64,000 nucleotides of DNA, from positions 94,048 through 158,047 of the forward strand of contig JAGXSE010000037.1 of NCBI GenBank assembly GCA_018333865.1, read 5' to 3'. Below, in pieces: positions 1-10,200 of the stretch (the first letter of the stretch is position 1; each line of letters begins with the position of its first letter). The translations under genes and the position numbers were made by a program. Source of the stretch: Syntrophomonadaceae bacterium (GTDB lineage: Bacteria; Bacillota; PH28-bin88). The notes under the pieces were generated by a model, which saw nothing but the letters and a program-made list of their open reading frames with translations, did not search any database and was not told the DNA's origin.

Positions 1-11
1 TTGATGCAATT

Positions 12-632
12 CTATTTTTTGTAATGCTGCGACTGCTTGTTTAACTCTTTACTTATAATACCGCAAATAACTGCATAATCTTCGGTAGGCAAATAGTAGG
101 CTGCCGAAGCGTCAAATAAAATTGCAGCACTAGACGGAAATTCTTCGTTGCCCAACCATAAGATATAGTTAATTGGAATATTGGGGAAAACAGGTATAAT
201 CATGCTCATGTCTCCGCCTTGCCCTCTCATTCCCCCGAGTTTTTCTGCAGCAAATCTAAATTCCTCCGGACGAGTGCCGAAAAATCTTATAAACGGGTAA
301 ATTGCCCTTTGGGTAAAAGGGCCATTGTAAATGTTGCCACCAGGCAATTCTTTGAAGGAAATCCACCTGTTATGCAGGGGCACCCCTGATGCATGAGCCA
401 GATAATGCAGCAGAAGAATTCTAACCACTGGGTTTACATCCAGTCCGTTTTCGTGTTTAGTTTCGAAAGAAGGATTTTTAATAAAATAGTTTTGACCAAG
501 AAACCTTAGCTTGATGGAGTCTACACCCACCTGTTCAGCTCCAGCATTAAACAACAAGAGATCTAAATCCTTTCCGGCCAAATTATTTAGAGCCTTTTCC
601 AAAGTGACATTAATATTGTAATCTGCTGGCAA
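12..632 (-). CDS. DUF3786 domain protein
   Basis: About 206 residues. The sequence fits DUF3786: a central LLLHYLAHASGVPL stretch, WISFKELPGGNIYNGPF, an IPVFPNIPINYILWLG segment and a closing LPTEDYAVICGI. The function of this family is not established; members are common in anaerobes that use corrinoid/Fe-S proteins. I chose a TTG start at 632 because AAGGGGGG lies 7 bases upstream. A reading from 686 adds 18 residues without a ribosome binding site and would overlap the tRNA-Arg promoter. There are no membrane segments. It is transcribed away from tRNA-Arg and has no operon partner in view. Confidence 0.8.
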   Translation of the reverse strand: MPADYNINVTLEKALNNLAGKDLDLLLFNAGAEQVGVDSIKLRFLGQNYFIKNPSFETKHENGLDVNPVVRILLLHYLAHASGVPLHNRWISFKELPGGNIYNGPFTQRAIYPFIRFFGTRPEEFRFAAEKLGGMRGQGGDMSMIIPVFPNIPINYILWLGNEEFPSSAAILFDASAAYYLPTEDYAVICGIISKELNKQSQHYKK

Positions 633-664
633 AACTATACCCCCCTTAAAAAATGTTATCACAA

Positions 665-693
665 TTGACATTATCAAGCTTTCCATATATAAT
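665..693 (+). promoter_or_regulatory. Sigma-A promoter of tRNA-Arg
   Basis: TTGACA (665-670), a 17-base spacer and TATAAT (688-693) form a perfect consensus promoter whose start point falls just before the mature tRNA at 706. Confidence 0.85.
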
Positions 694-705
694 TATTAAG
701 TACTG

Positions 706-781
706 GCGCCCGTAGCTCAGGGGATAGAGTGACGGAATCCGAGTCCGGAGGTCGCAGGTTCGATTCCTGCCGGGCGCACCA
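706..781 (+). tRNA. tRNA-Arg (anticodon CCG)
   Basis: The cloverleaf can be drawn by eye: acceptor GCGCCCG pairs with CGGGCGC, the T arm contains GGTTCGATTCC, and CCA is encoded at 779-781. The anticodon loop ATCCGAG gives CCG, which reads the CGG arginine codon. One mismatch closes the base of the anticodon stem. Confidence 0.95.
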
Positions 782-823
782 TCTTTAATATATCCTTATT
801 ATAATCTTGGTATATCACAGTTT

Positions 824-860
824 AAACCCTCAACCCGTTGGCTGAGGGTTTTAAATTTTT
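824..860 (+). terminator. Intrinsic terminator after tRNA-Arg
   Basis: AAACCCTCA (824-832) and TGAGGGTTT (843-851) form a 9-bp stem with a 10-base loop, followed by TTAAATTTTTTAT. It ends the tRNA-Arg transcript and separates it from the convergent dnaD-like gene. Confidence 0.85.
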
Positions 861-883
861 TATACTTTCTTTCAAAAAAAGCT

Positions 884-1771
884 TCATGAAAGTTTTAGAT
901 TTTGCTGTTTAATACAGGTGCAAGGCCTTGCTTCTTCGTTATGAATTAACAAACCTCTCCCCCCACAAATGGAACATAATTCTGAAACCTCTTGTTTCTG
1001 AATAATAACCATAGCGTCTTTTTTAGAGACAACATTTCTTTTTGAATTTTTCATGATGCGCATTTGCTCTTTTCGTTGCAGAAATTGTTCTTCATATATG
1101 ACTGCTTCTTTAACAGTTTTTATCCCATTCTTGTTCCAATCCCGCAAAATAGAATCTATGTATTTAAAATTAAGTACGCCTCGCAATACAGATCTTTTCA
1201 ACGCTTCGCAAATTATCTCCTCTGAAATCCCTTCCGCGCGATTCCATTCGTCAATTTTTGCAGCCTCAATTGGAGATAATAACCTTCCGAACTCTTTCTC
1301 AAACATCTTGTAAAGGTTAGATAAAATTACTCCGCTTTCTGGATCTGACGGGGCATTCCACTGAGCACCCGGGGCCATTTGCTGGGCATTATAGTGTCTG
1401 GCTTTTTCACAGGCCCACAACTCAGACAGCTTTTCAAATAATCCATCGAGACAAAAAGCACTTTCCCAGCAACCTCTTTTTTCATTAAATCTTGGGGCGA
1501 CAGACAGAAATTCTTTCTCCATCAGCTCAGCCAATGTTACTTTAACTTGTTCTGCATCTATTGTCATACCCCGCTGAATGTGCTCAGGTGAAGGGAAATG
1601 ATTATTTTCGACCTGGGCATATCTTAGAAGATGAATAAGCACCATTATTTCCAGTTCAGATAGTCCGAGCTCCTTGTAGAAGCGCAGCAAAATATCTGGA
1701 ATACTTATAAATCCCCGGACTACCATATCGGCGGCAAAGGCAGACGTGAAATCTTTTTTGCTATTTGGCAT
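884..1771 (-). CDS. DnaD-family replication/primosome protein
   Basis: 295 residues. The N-terminal half is a winged-helix-like region (LSELEIMVLIHLLRYAQ). The middle has the DnaD C-terminal domain (about residues 150-215: LYKMFEKEFGRLLSPIEAAKI, then FKYIDSILRDWNKNGIKT). This layout is typical of Firmicute DnaD/DnaB-like proteins that load the replicative helicase. Unusually, the C terminus adds a CxxC...CxC motif (CSICGGRG...CTCIK) that could bind a metal. AAGGGG precedes the ATG. Whether it is the primosomal DnaD or a paralogue cannot be decided here. Confidence 0.8.
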   Translation of the reverse strand: MPNSKKDFTSAFAADMVVRGFISIPDILLRFYKELGLSELEIMVLIHLLRYAQVENNHFPSPEHIQRGMTIDAEQVKVTLAELMEKEFLSVAPRFNEKRGCWESAFCLDGLFEKLSELWACEKARHYNAQQMAPGAQWNAPSDPESGVILSNLYKMFEKEFGRLLSPIEAAKIDEWNRAEGISEEIICEALKRSVLRGVLNFKYIDSILRDWNKNGIKTVKEAVIYEEQFLQRKEQMRIMKNSKRNVVSKKDAMVIIQKQEVSELCSICGGRGLLIHNEEARPCTCIKQQNLKLS

Positions 1772-1799
1772 AGAACCCCTTCTTTACATTGATTCACTA

Positions 1800-3140
1800 T
1801 CAGATATCAGCAAAAAATTGTTCGACCTTGGAAACAGCCTCCGGCAAGGCAAAAACAATTATAAGGTCTCCCGCCAGCAGAACATCGGAACCAGATGGAA
1901 TTATTACTTTATTAGCACGCACAATAGCTCCGATCAAGGCACTCCTGGGAAACTTATAAGACTGAAGCGGTTTCCCTAGAATTGCCAAATGATCGGGCAC
2001 AATTATTTCCATTGTTTCGGCTCCGCCACCCTGCCACAAAGAAACTGACACAATACCCCCCTTTCTAATATATTTTAAAATTGCGCTTGCTACAAGGGTT
2101 CTGGGACTTATCGCCACATCTATTCCGACTCTTTCAACCAATGAAATATAATCAGATCTTCTTATTTGGGCGATGGTTTTTTTTGCGCCAAGCTCCTTTG
2201 CCAGGAGAGATACCAGAAGGTTAACCTTGTCATCGTCAGTTACAGCCACAAACAGGTCTGACTTGCCGACATTCTCTTGTTCCAACAGATGAATATCCGT
2301 TCCGTCCCCATTGAGCACCATCACTTTGTTGAGCTGATTAGTTATCTCCATGCACTTGTTTACGTCTTTTTCTAGCAGTTTTATCGATAAATTTTTCCGT
2401 TCTAAAAGTTTCGCCAGATAAAAACCTAAACGGCCCCCCCCAAGGATAAAAACCGATTGAATTTTTGCCCTTTCACTTCCTAAGAGTTTTTCGATTTCCT
2501 TCATTAACCTTGTTTCAGCAACGATAAAAATGTGATCATAAGGTAGCAACAAATCGTCCCCCCGGGGGACCATAATTTTTCCTGATCTGAGAATCGCAGC
2601 GATTAAATAAGGGTATGAAAAATTAAGATCTCTTAATTTTTTGTTGACAATAGGATTGTTTGGCATTAGGGACAATTCTAAAAGCATAACCTTGCCATCA
2701 GCATAATATTCTACTGCTAATGCTTCCGGAACTTCCACCAATTCTGCTATTGCCTTAGCAGCAACTTTTTCTGGGTTGATTACCAAGTCAATCCCTAGAG
2801 AAGCCGCTTGGGCCATTGTCGCCGTATCAATATATTCTGGGTTTCTTACACGAGCAATGGTACGGGGTACACCCATGTTTTTGGCAACTAAACAAGCAAC
2901 CATATTTAATTCGTCCTGCTCGGTTACAGCTACAAGCAAATCAGCTTCTCTAATCTTTGCGTTCTCTAATACGTTAACGCTAGCGCCATTGCCGAATATT
3001 GTCTGGACATCCAAATTCTCTTCTACAATTCTTTGTCTCTCTTCATCCCGCTCAATTACGATAACATCATGGCTTTCTTGCGACAGCATTTGAGCAATAT
3101 TGAAGCCGACTTTTCCAGCTCCAACAATAACAACACGCAT
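1800..3140 (-). CDS. trkA: Trk potassium uptake regulatory protein TrkA
   Basis: 446 residues with the standard duplicated RCK layout. A first Rossmann domain opens with MRVVIVGAGKVGFNIAQ and a second with VFILGGGRLGFYLAKLL near residue 230. Each is followed by a TrkA-C domain, the last ending in LLAGDLIIVFALPEAV. It is the cytoplasmic NAD(H)-binding regulator of a Trk/Ktr potassium channel, whose membrane subunit is not in view. I chose the ATG at 3140 because AGAGGTG stands 7-8 bases upstream and the glycine-rich motif then begins at residue 5 as in the family. A start at 3170 would lack a ribosome binding site. Confidence 0.92.
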   Translation of the reverse strand: MRVVIVGAGKVGFNIAQMLSQESHDVIVIERDEERQRIVEENLDVQTIFGNGASVNVLENAKIREADLLVAVTEQDELNMVACLVAKNMGVPRTIARVRNPEYIDTATMAQAASLGIDLVINPEKVAAKAIAELVEVPEALAVEYYADGKVMLLELSLMPNNPIVNKKLRDLNFSYPYLIAAILRSGKIMVPRGDDLLLPYDHIFIVAETRLMKEIEKLLGSERAKIQSVFILGGGRLGFYLAKLLERKNLSIKLLEKDVNKCMEITNQLNKVMVLNGDGTDIHLLEQENVGKSDLFVAVTDDDKVNLLVSLLAKELGAKKTIAQIRRSDYISLVERVGIDVAISPRTLVASAILKYIRKGGIVSVSLWQGGGAETMEIIVPDHLAILGKPLQSYKFPRSALIGAIVRANKVIIPSGSDVLLAGDLIIVFALPEAVSKVEQFFADI

Positions 3141-3275
3141 TAATAATTCACCTCTATAAAATTTCAACATTACTTTTGGAAGATAACAATCGAAAAAGTA
3201 TCTGTTTTTTATATTTGCAGGTTATATTATAATTATCATTAACTAAAAAAACTAGTGTCCAAACCAGGAGGAAAC

Positions 3276-4118
3276 ATGGAAGTCATTGCATTAGTAGGTG
3301 CTACTGGAACTGGAAAAAGTCATAGGGCCCTCCTCATTGCCCAGGAAAATGTTGCGGATACTATTATTGATGACGGACTCTTAATACAGGGCAGCCGAAT
3401 TATTGCCGGAATTTCATCTAAACGGCAGTTTACAAAAGTTGGTGCGATAAAAACAGCCCTCTTTTCTTCAGATGATCATGTGTTAGAAGTAAAGAATGCA
3501 CTAGCTCAAATAAAGCCAAAACGAATCCTGGTTCTGGGCACCTCTATAGGAATGGTAAACACCATTGCCAAAAGGCTAGAAATTCCTTTACCGTCATTAT
3601 ACCTAAAAATCGAAGACATCGCCAGCCAAAAAGATATTGCCAAAGCCCGTTATGTAAGGGAACATTTCGGCAAACATGTCGTTCCGGCGCCAACAGTTGA
3701 AGTCAAGCCAAGATTTTCCGGAACCATGATTGAGCCTATGGAAACCTGGTTTCGAAATCGAAAAAGTTCAGGGAATCCAAGCCTGCAGAAGGTTTTTGTA
3801 GAACAATCTGTTGTGCGGCCATCTTTTACTTTTTTGGGCAAGTTTTATATTACTAATAATGTATTATCCAGCATAGTATCCTATGTGGGCTCCAAGATTT
3901 ATGGAATTCATAAAGTCTACAAGGTCCATATTAACAATGAAACCTCTGGCCTTATTCTTCTAATTGAGGTTTCAGTTAACCACGGAATCGTCATCCGGGA
4001 AGCTGCCTGTTCCCTTCAAAAAGAAACAGTTAAACATGTAGAAATGATGACCTCCTTGCATATCAAAAAGGTCGATATCCTGGTGAAAAGCGTATATTTA
4101 AATAGCTGCCAGTCCTAA
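3276..4118 (+). CDS. P-loop protein of unknown function
   Basis: About 280 residues. A Walker A motif GATGTGKS sits at the extreme N terminus (MEVIALVGATGTGKSHRA), so a nucleotide-binding role is likely. The following segment (about 30-140) resembles a small kinase-like fold with ILVLGTSIGMV. The C-terminal 90 residues (ITNNVLSSIVSYVGSKIYGI onward) look like an Asp23/Gls24-type alkaline-shock domain, including VEMMTSLHIKKVDILV. This is a weak resemblance by eye. AGGAGG lies 4 bases before the ATG at 3276. A GTG at 3255 is possible but places the Shine-Dalgarno inside the gene. It is divergent from trkA; I do not recognise the family. Confidence 0.65.
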   Translation: MEVIALVGATGTGKSHRALLIAQENVADTIIDDGLLIQGSRIIAGISSKRQFTKVGAIKTALFSSDDHVLEVKNALAQIKPKRILVLGTSIGMVNTIAKRLEIPLPSLYLKIEDIASQKDIAKARYVREHFGKHVVPAPTVEVKPRFSGTMIEPMETWFRNRKSSGNPSLQKVFVEQSVVRPSFTFLGKFYITNNVLSSIVSYVGSKIYGIHKVYKVHINNETSGLILLIEVSVNHGIVIREAACSLQKETVKHVEMMTSLHIKKVDILVKSVYLNSCQS

Positions 4119-4361
4119 AAATATTACGTCAAGGCATTCTACAACATCTCAGACCTGTCCCTCAAATCCGTCTTTAAATAATTTGAGCAGCAAGACAACC
4201 TGCTGCCCCATAAACGAAATCAGCATATTAAATAAAAAGAGCGCAAATTCATTATGCCCTTTTCGACGAACATCGAGGCATTCCTGCTATTATTCTTCTA
4301 GAACGAATTGATATCACCCATTTAATTTGCATCGTAATGCCTCTAACCCTGATATGATTTT
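4119..4361. other. Short intergenic region, nothing recognised
   Basis: AT-rich spacer between two convergent genes. I see no convincing ORF, RNA gene or clear terminator hairpin with a T-run. Confidence 0.5.
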
Positions 4362-5111
4362 TTATCTCTTTTTTATTTTCCGGCAAAGATTCTTTTCATC
4401 CTGAAGATCTTTTTCCTCTAACCAGATTAATGTCATCCCCTCATTTTCCGCATAGTAATGCAATCTGGCGTAACTCTTTGTCAGCCTTCCAGGTCGCATC
4501 AATATAAGTTTATGGTCTGGCAAGTAGTAATCTACATTATTACCCCTGTATTTCCAATTAGCCATAATTAAGCTACCTGGGAAACATTTCTGCAATCTAG
4601 TTGACAGCCAATCCGGAATAGCAATGGGATTATTCTGTCTTATTTCCTCCAGCGGAGGAGGCAGGCAATCTGAGATATCTGATTGAAGAAGTGATTCAAC
4701 TGCTACAGGGATATTTGAAGAAGGCTCCTGATCTTTTTGAAGGTATCCTTCTGGGCATTCCTGGCTATTTTTGCCGTCAGTGTATTTTTCATCTTTTTTT
4801 TGGTTGTAGAGCAACAAACCCTCCTTAATAATAGCATCCAAATCGCTCCAGAAACTCCCAAAGCTATCCATTACCCGTTTATTGGGCAGCCTTTGAGCGG
4901 TAAGCTGTTGCAGTAGATTATACAAGTAGTTTTCTCTTCCCGGCAGCACTTCCATCAATAATGAGCTGATCTCAAACACGGTATTAGCACTTTGTCTGAC
5001 ATGATGCACTCTGACATCGTCTTCCAGCAGACTTGCAGACATGCAGGATTGGACCAGGTGATCTGTTAAATTGATTATCCGGCGCTCAATTTCTTTTTCT
5101 CTGTCATGCAA
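4362..5111 (-). CDS. Hypothetical protein
   Basis: 249 residues, not recognised. The N-terminal 90 residues are predicted helical (EKEIERRIINLTDHLVQSC, then SSLLMEVLPG). The middle (about 105-160) is polar and low in complexity, and the C-terminal part (WLSTRLQKCF onward) is compact, with SLIMANWKYRGNNVDYYLPD and basic residues at the end (KIKKR). It has no signal peptide or membrane segment. It probably uses a TTG start at 5111 with GGGGGTG upstream. It lies just beyond the terminator of the Wood-Ljungdahl operon on the same strand, so it is probably transcribed separately. Confidence 0.55.
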   Translation of the reverse strand: MHDREKEIERRIINLTDHLVQSCMSASLLEDDVRVHHVRQSANTVFEISSLLMEVLPGRENYLYNLLQQLTAQRLPNKRVMDSFGSFWSDLDAIIKEGLLLYNQKKDEKYTDGKNSQECPEGYLQKDQEPSSNIPVAVESLLQSDISDCLPPPLEEIRQNNPIAIPDWLSTRLQKCFPGSLIMANWKYRGNNVDYYLPDHKLILMRPGRLTKSYARLHYYAENEGMTLIWLEEKDLQDEKNLCRKIKKR

Positions 5112-5173
5112 TCCTCAACACCCCCTTGGCGTGTTATTACCAGAATATGCTTCCACGGGCATGTTAAGAACAG

Positions 5174-5220
5174 AATGGAAAAAGAAAAACCCAGGCTTAA
5201 TTTTTCTCCAAGCCGTGGGT
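5174..5220 (-). terminator. Terminator of the CODH/ACS-Hdr-Met operon
   Basis: On the minus strand ACCCACGGCTT (5220-5210) pairs with AAGCCTGGGT (5198-5189), with one bulge, and is followed by TTTTTCTTTTTCC. It stands 20 bases after the metF stop codon and is the only strong terminator I see between 5242 and 31606. Confidence 0.8.
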
Positions 5221-5241
5221 CATGCAATTAGACTAAGCTAA

Positions 5242-6165
5242 TTAACTAGGCCTGGGAAACAAGCCTGCTTCTTTAACAATAGTTGGCACTATTTCTTCCC
5301 AAGCTACTGCCATAATATGAATCCCTGCAATTCCCTCCATCTGCCTTAAATACTTTATCTGCTCAACAGCAATTTTTACACCTTCCTCTTTGGGACTTGC
5401 AGCGGTTTTCATCCGGTCAACAATCTCATTTGGAACCAGCATCCCTGATACTGACTCCTGCATATACTTGGCGGCTTTTGCAGATTTAAGGGGCATGATC
5501 CCGGCCATTATTTTTGTTCGCTTGTGAAGCCCTCTTTGCCGGACTAATTCCATCCACCTTTCGAAACGCTCCATATCCAGGATGCATTGGGTTTGAATGA
5601 AATCTGCTCCGGCATTGATCTTTTTCTCCATTCTAATAACGCGCCATTCAAAGGGATCTGCGAAGGGGTTGGCCACAGCTCCGATATAGAACCTGGGCTC
5701 ATGCTCTTTTAGAGCCTCGCCACAAATAAACTTCTTTTTATCACGCAAATCTTTGACCGCTTTTATTAGTTGAATTGAATCAATGTCATGCACATTCCTG
5801 GCCGTTGGGTGGTTTCCAAAGGATTGGTGGTCGCCGGAAAGACACAATACATTCTTTACACCCAAACTATAAGCGCCCAAAAGATCGCTTTGGATACCGA
5901 TCCGGTTACGGTCCCGGCAGGTCATCTGGATAATCGGCTCGCCTCCGCCAGCAATGACATGCACCGCTGACGCAATGCTGGAAATGCGCACAATAGCGGT
6001 CTGGTTGTCAGTTAAATTCATGGCATCAACAAAGTCTTTCATTTCTTCCGTATGGTGGCGAACTAGATGTCCGTTAGTGTTTTTCGGAGGACCAATTTCA
6101 CCAGTAACTACGAATTCTCCAGCAGAAAAAAGCCTTTCTAATTTACTTTCAGTTACTAATGTCAT
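5242..6165 (-). CDS. metF: Methylenetetrahydrofolate reductase, MetF
   Basis: 307 residues, FAD-dependent TIM-barrel enzyme. It reduces 5,10-methylene-THF to 5-methyl-THF, the last step of the methyl branch of the Wood-Ljungdahl pathway. Seen: VVTGEIGPPKNTNG at the N terminus with the conserved Glu, CLSGDH at about 110, and a C-terminal QTQCILD...KIMAGIMPLKSAK segment. The start overlaps the metV stop by 4 bases, so the two are translationally coupled. The metVF pair with hdrCBA and mvhD matches the Moorella MetFV-HdrABC-MvhD complex, where the reductase is physically tied to an electron-transferring heterodisulfide-reductase-like module. Confidence 0.93.
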   Translation of the reverse strand: MTLVTESKLERLFSAGEFVVTGEIGPPKNTNGHLVRHHTEEMKDFVDAMNLTDNQTAIVRISSIASAVHVIAGGGEPIIQMTCRDRNRIGIQSDLLGAYSLGVKNVLCLSGDHQSFGNHPTARNVHDIDSIQLIKAVKDLRDKKKFICGEALKEHEPRFYIGAVANPFADPFEWRVIRMEKKINAGADFIQTQCILDMERFERWMELVRQRGLHKRTKIMAGIMPLKSAKAAKYMQESVSGMLVPNEIVDRMKTAASPKEEGVKIAVEQIKYLRQMEGIAGIHIMAVAWEEIVPTIVKEAGLFPRPS

Positions 6166-6833
6166 GAAATCTTCACATCCTCCTTCACCACTTTGCGTGG
6201 CCCGCCGTCCCTTGATTTAGACCAGTCTTTTGGCGGTTCAATCTCTAACAGCAAGTCAAGCCGCCCCATTTTAACCATTCGATCGTATATAAGTTGCCAC
6301 GCACAAAGAGTGTCCTTATTAATCTCACATTTTCCATTCTGAGAACCACCGCAAGGACCGTTTAATATGCTCTTGGAGCACCGAATGATGGGACAAATGC
6401 CCCCGGTTTTATGCAGAATACATTCACCACAAAGACCACACTTTTCATCCCACACTCCATGCTCTGTAGCTCCACCAGCAAACTTGGTGTTTAGCGCAGG
6501 TACTACCCATTTATCGAAGCGCTCCGCACAGTATTGAACACCTACACCACAGGCGAGGGATAAAATACATTCAATTTCAGGGCTGATCATTTTTTCCAGC
6601 ATATCCATATATTCCGGATCGCATTGCCGTGTCAATGTAATCTCTTGGGTCTCCAGGGGATTGCCTTCAATTTGTCGTTTCATTCTCAGAGCTGAGGCAA
6701 GGATCCCAGTTTCCTTCTCTCCGCCGGCTAAGCAAACAGTAACACATCCACCGCAACCAACCAACAACACCTTTTTAGCGTCTGCCAATAATTCTGCAAT
6801 CTCTGATAAGGCTTTGGGTTCAGCCACTATCAT
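6162..6833 (-). CDS. metV: MetV, zinc/Fe-S partner of MetF
   Basis: 223 residues. The family is a small subunit of acetogen methylene-THF reductase. The sequence has CGGCVTVCLAGGEKE near the N terminus and a C-terminal cysteine-rich segment (CGLCGECILHKTGGICPIIRC...GPCGG...CEINKDTLCAW) typical of MetV. It is thought to link MetF to the Hdr module. ATGA overlaps occur with both mvhD upstream and metF downstream, so mvhD-metV-metF form a tightly coupled block. Confidence 0.92.
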   Translation of the reverse strand: MIVAEPKALSEIAELLADAKKVLLVGCGGCVTVCLAGGEKETGILASALRMKRQIEGNPLETQEITLTRQCDPEYMDMLEKMISPEIECILSLACGVGVQYCAERFDKWVVPALNTKFAGGATEHGVWDEKCGLCGECILHKTGGICPIIRCSKSILNGPCGGSQNGKCEINKDTLCAWQLIYDRMVKMGRLDLLLEIEPPKDWSKSRDGGPRKVVKEDVKIS

Positions 6834-7261
6834 TTTTCTTCACCTGCCTTCGTATTTGAGAGGGGGCTTGGCCCCAATTTTTTAATCCTCTCGGTCATTT
6901 CCGTAGCAATTTCGGCAAACCTGGGGCCCATAGAACCTGATAAGTTAAACATTTCCAACCGGTTTCCGCCAACACCTATTTCTTCAAGCAGTTTTTTAAC
7001 GTGGGCTACCCGGCGCCGAGCCCGGATGTTTCCTTTTAAGAAATGGCAATCTCCCTCAAGACAACCGGCAACATAAACCCCATCTGCACCTTTCTCAAAG
7101 GCCTCCATGATCACACGGGCATCGATCTTGCCTGAACATGGCAGTTCAACCATCCGTATGTTTGGCGGATACTGCAAACGCATGGACCCTGCCAGATCAG
7201 CAGCTGAATAGGCACAGTAATAACAGCAAAAGGCAATGATTTTGGGCGAAAAATCATGCAT
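6830..7261 (-). CDS. mvhD: MvhD-type iron-sulfur electron-transfer subunit
   Basis: 143 residues. It begins MHDFSPKIIAFCCYYC, which matches the MvhD/hydrogenase delta-subunit family. Conserved cysteines follow in CSGKID and GCLEGDCHFLKGN. It normally carries a [2Fe-2S] cluster and passes electrons to HdrA. I set the start at the ATG at 7261, where GGAGGTG lies upstream; a longer reading to 7450 would run through hdrA coding sequence in another frame. It begins two bases after the hdrA stop, so translation is coupled. Confidence 0.92.
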   Translation of the reverse strand: MHDFSPKIIAFCCYYCAYSAADLAGSMRLQYPPNIRMVELPCSGKIDARVIMEAFEKGADGVYVAGCLEGDCHFLKGNIRARRRVAHVKKLLEEIGVGGNRLEMFNLSGSMGPRFAEIATEMTERIKKLGPSPLSNTKAGEEK

Positions 7262-7262
7262 G

Positions 7263-10200
7263 TTACAACACCTCCGCAAATAGTCCATCAACCTTGGCCT
7301 GTAACTGGTCATCCTTGTAGTGTTGCAACTGGATTGCTTTGCCTGGACACTCAGCAGCACAGGTACCACACCCATGACATTGGACAGCATTGATCTCGGC
7401 CTTAAATCTGGCGTTAATGCTTGGAACTCCGTATGCACAGACACGCACACAGGTTAAACAAGCGGCACATTTATCTTCATCTACTACTGCAATTACCCCG
7501 CCAACCATCAGGTTTTTCTGGGACAAAACTGTACAGGCTCTGGCTACTGCACCTTGGGCCTGGTATATTGACTCTGCCACAAACTTTGGCGAATGAGCTC
7601 CGCCACAAAGGAACAAGCCCGCAGAGGGAAAATCAATTGGGCCAAGTTTAGCATGGGTCTCGACAAAAAAACCATCTTCATTTATCGGCAATTTTAAAGC
7701 GCTGGCAAATTTATTTATCCCCTCAGGTGCTACTGTTGCGGATGCTAACACAACCTGGTCTGGCCATAAGATGATATTTTTTTCGGAGGATGCATCAAAA
7801 ATTTCAACTTCTAAAATGCCTATTTCCTTACTACGAAGCTTTGGCTCCTGTTCAGGTGTATAATGAATAAACATTACACCCTTTTCTCTGGCTTCCTTGT
7901 AGTACTTCTCCATAAAACCATAGGTTCTAATGTCCTGGTAAAGAATATAGACCTCTATTTCCGGGTTCTGCCTCTTGATCTCCAAAGCATTTTTTATGCT
8001 TTGGGCACAACAGGTCCTGCTGCAGTACTTTCTTTGTTCATCCCTGGAACCGACACACTGAATCATTACAATCTGCTTCATGCCAGCTCCATTCCATTTT
8101 CCGTCAAAGAGAAGTTGTTCCATTTTGGTGTTGGTTAAAACCCGGTCGTCTTGCCCAGCAAAATACTTTTCCGGTACGAATTCATCAATCCCAGTCGCAA
8201 TTATCAACACACCATGCTCAAGCTTTTGCATTCTCCGAACATGCTCTTTGCCAGATTCTCCGATAGAAATGGTAGTAGTAAAGTGCCCCTGATGTCCGGT
8301 AAAATCATCCAGCCGGGCATTGGTAAGGACTGTGATATTCTTGTCGGACATCACTTTGTTGATCGTGTCCGTCAAGAGGGACTGCAGATTCTCTCCGGAT
8401 AATGTCCTGCGAAGGTTAGATAAATATCCGCCCAGATGGGCCTTTTTTTCCACGATGTAGGCCTGATAACCTTGTTTTGACATGTTCAAGGCTGCGGTCA
8501 TACCTGAAATACCGCCCCCAACTACCAGTGCCTTTGGCACTACCGGAACTGGATGCAAGTGAAGTGCTTCATGGGTCTTTACTTTCGCAACCGCCATTTT
8601 CAAAAGATCTTTTGCCTTCACAGTTGCCAGCTCAGGCTCATTGCGGTGAACCCATGAGCATTGATCCCTAATATTGGCCATCTCAAAGTAGAACTGGTTC
8701 AGCCCGGCCTCTCGCAAGGCCTCTCTGAATAGTGGCTGATGGGTGCGGATAGTGCAAGAGGCAACTACAACACGGTTCAAATTGTTTTCCAAAATGGTAT
8801 CTTTAATCTTTTTCAAACTATCCTGTGAACAGGTGTAAAGGTTTTCCTCAGCGTGATATACACCAGGCAATTCCTTAGCAAAAGCCAACACTTCGGGCAC
8901 ATTTACCACCGAAGCGATATTTATTCCACAATGACAGATAAACACTCCCACACGAGGTTCTTCCTTGCTTACATCCCGTTCAGGCGGGTATACTTTTCCC
9001 CGGGCAATAGAACCTCTTGCCGGGGACAATAAACCCCCAGCCAGAGCCGCAGCTGCGCTTGCATTCATCACGGTTTCCGGTATGTCTCTGGGACCCTGGA
9101 AGACCCCAGCCACAAACACTCCTTCTCTGGTGCTTCTGGCAGGATCCAAGGGGTGAGTTACAGCAAAACCGTATGCGTCTAGTTCTATACCAAAAGTATT
9201 TGCCAGTTCTCGTGCTTTTGCAGGGGGTTTAACGCCAATCGCCAGAATAACCAGCTCAAATTCCTCAGTAATCAGGTTGCCATTAGCAATGTAGCGAATA
9301 GACAGGTTCTTAGTTACCGGATCCTCTTTAATGGAAGAGATCATGCTTCGCACATAACGGACACCATGATTCTTCGCTGCATCAACATATTTATCAAAAT
9401 TCTTTCCGTACGAGCGCATGTCAAGATAAAAAATAGCAGGCTCAATACGGCTGTCATGCTCCCTGGCAATTATTGCTTCTTTTGTAGAATACATACAACA
9501 AATAGAGGAGCAATACTCGCTTCCGTCTCTGGCACAATCCCGTGAACCAACGCACTGAATGAAGGCAATTTTCTTTGGTGGTTTGCTGTCTGAAGGCCTT
9601 TCCACATGGCCCTGAGTAGGACCTGTTGAACTGAGCAGCCGTTCAAATTCCATGCTGGTCATCACATTTTCGTAAATACCGTAGCCTAGCTCACCGCTGA
9701 GTTTCGCATCGTACAACTCATAGCCAGGCACCAAGACGGCTGCACCAACAGAAATATCCAGAGTTTGATCTTGTTGGTCGTGGTGAACAGCTAATTTCTT
9801 GCAAACCATTACACATTGTAAACACTCGGAACATATTCCGCAGTTTAAACAGCGCTTTGCTTCTTCGATCGCCTGTTCCGGAGAATAGCCTAAATATACC
9901 TCTTGAAAATCCTTAATGCGCTCATTAATTGGGGCCAAAGCTTGATGTTTCCGTCGTTTTGCCAACACCAACTGATTATTGGGGGCCCCAAGATGCTCCG
10001 CAGATTTTCTCTTCTCCCTACCTTCATCCATGCTGGTATTAGTTAAATAGCGCTTAATTGATTCAGCTGCTTCATGGGCAGAAGCAACAGCCTCTACCAC
10101 AGATTTGGGTCCATGGGCGATATCTCCGCAAACAAATATTCCAGGCGATCCGGTCATTAATGTTACTGGGTCAGCTTGAATAATACCGCTCCGGCTAACC

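Noticed and set aside
7262..7450. Longer MvhD start
   Set aside because: The extra residues come from the other frame of hdrA; the family N terminus begins at the ATG at 7261 with GGAGGTG.
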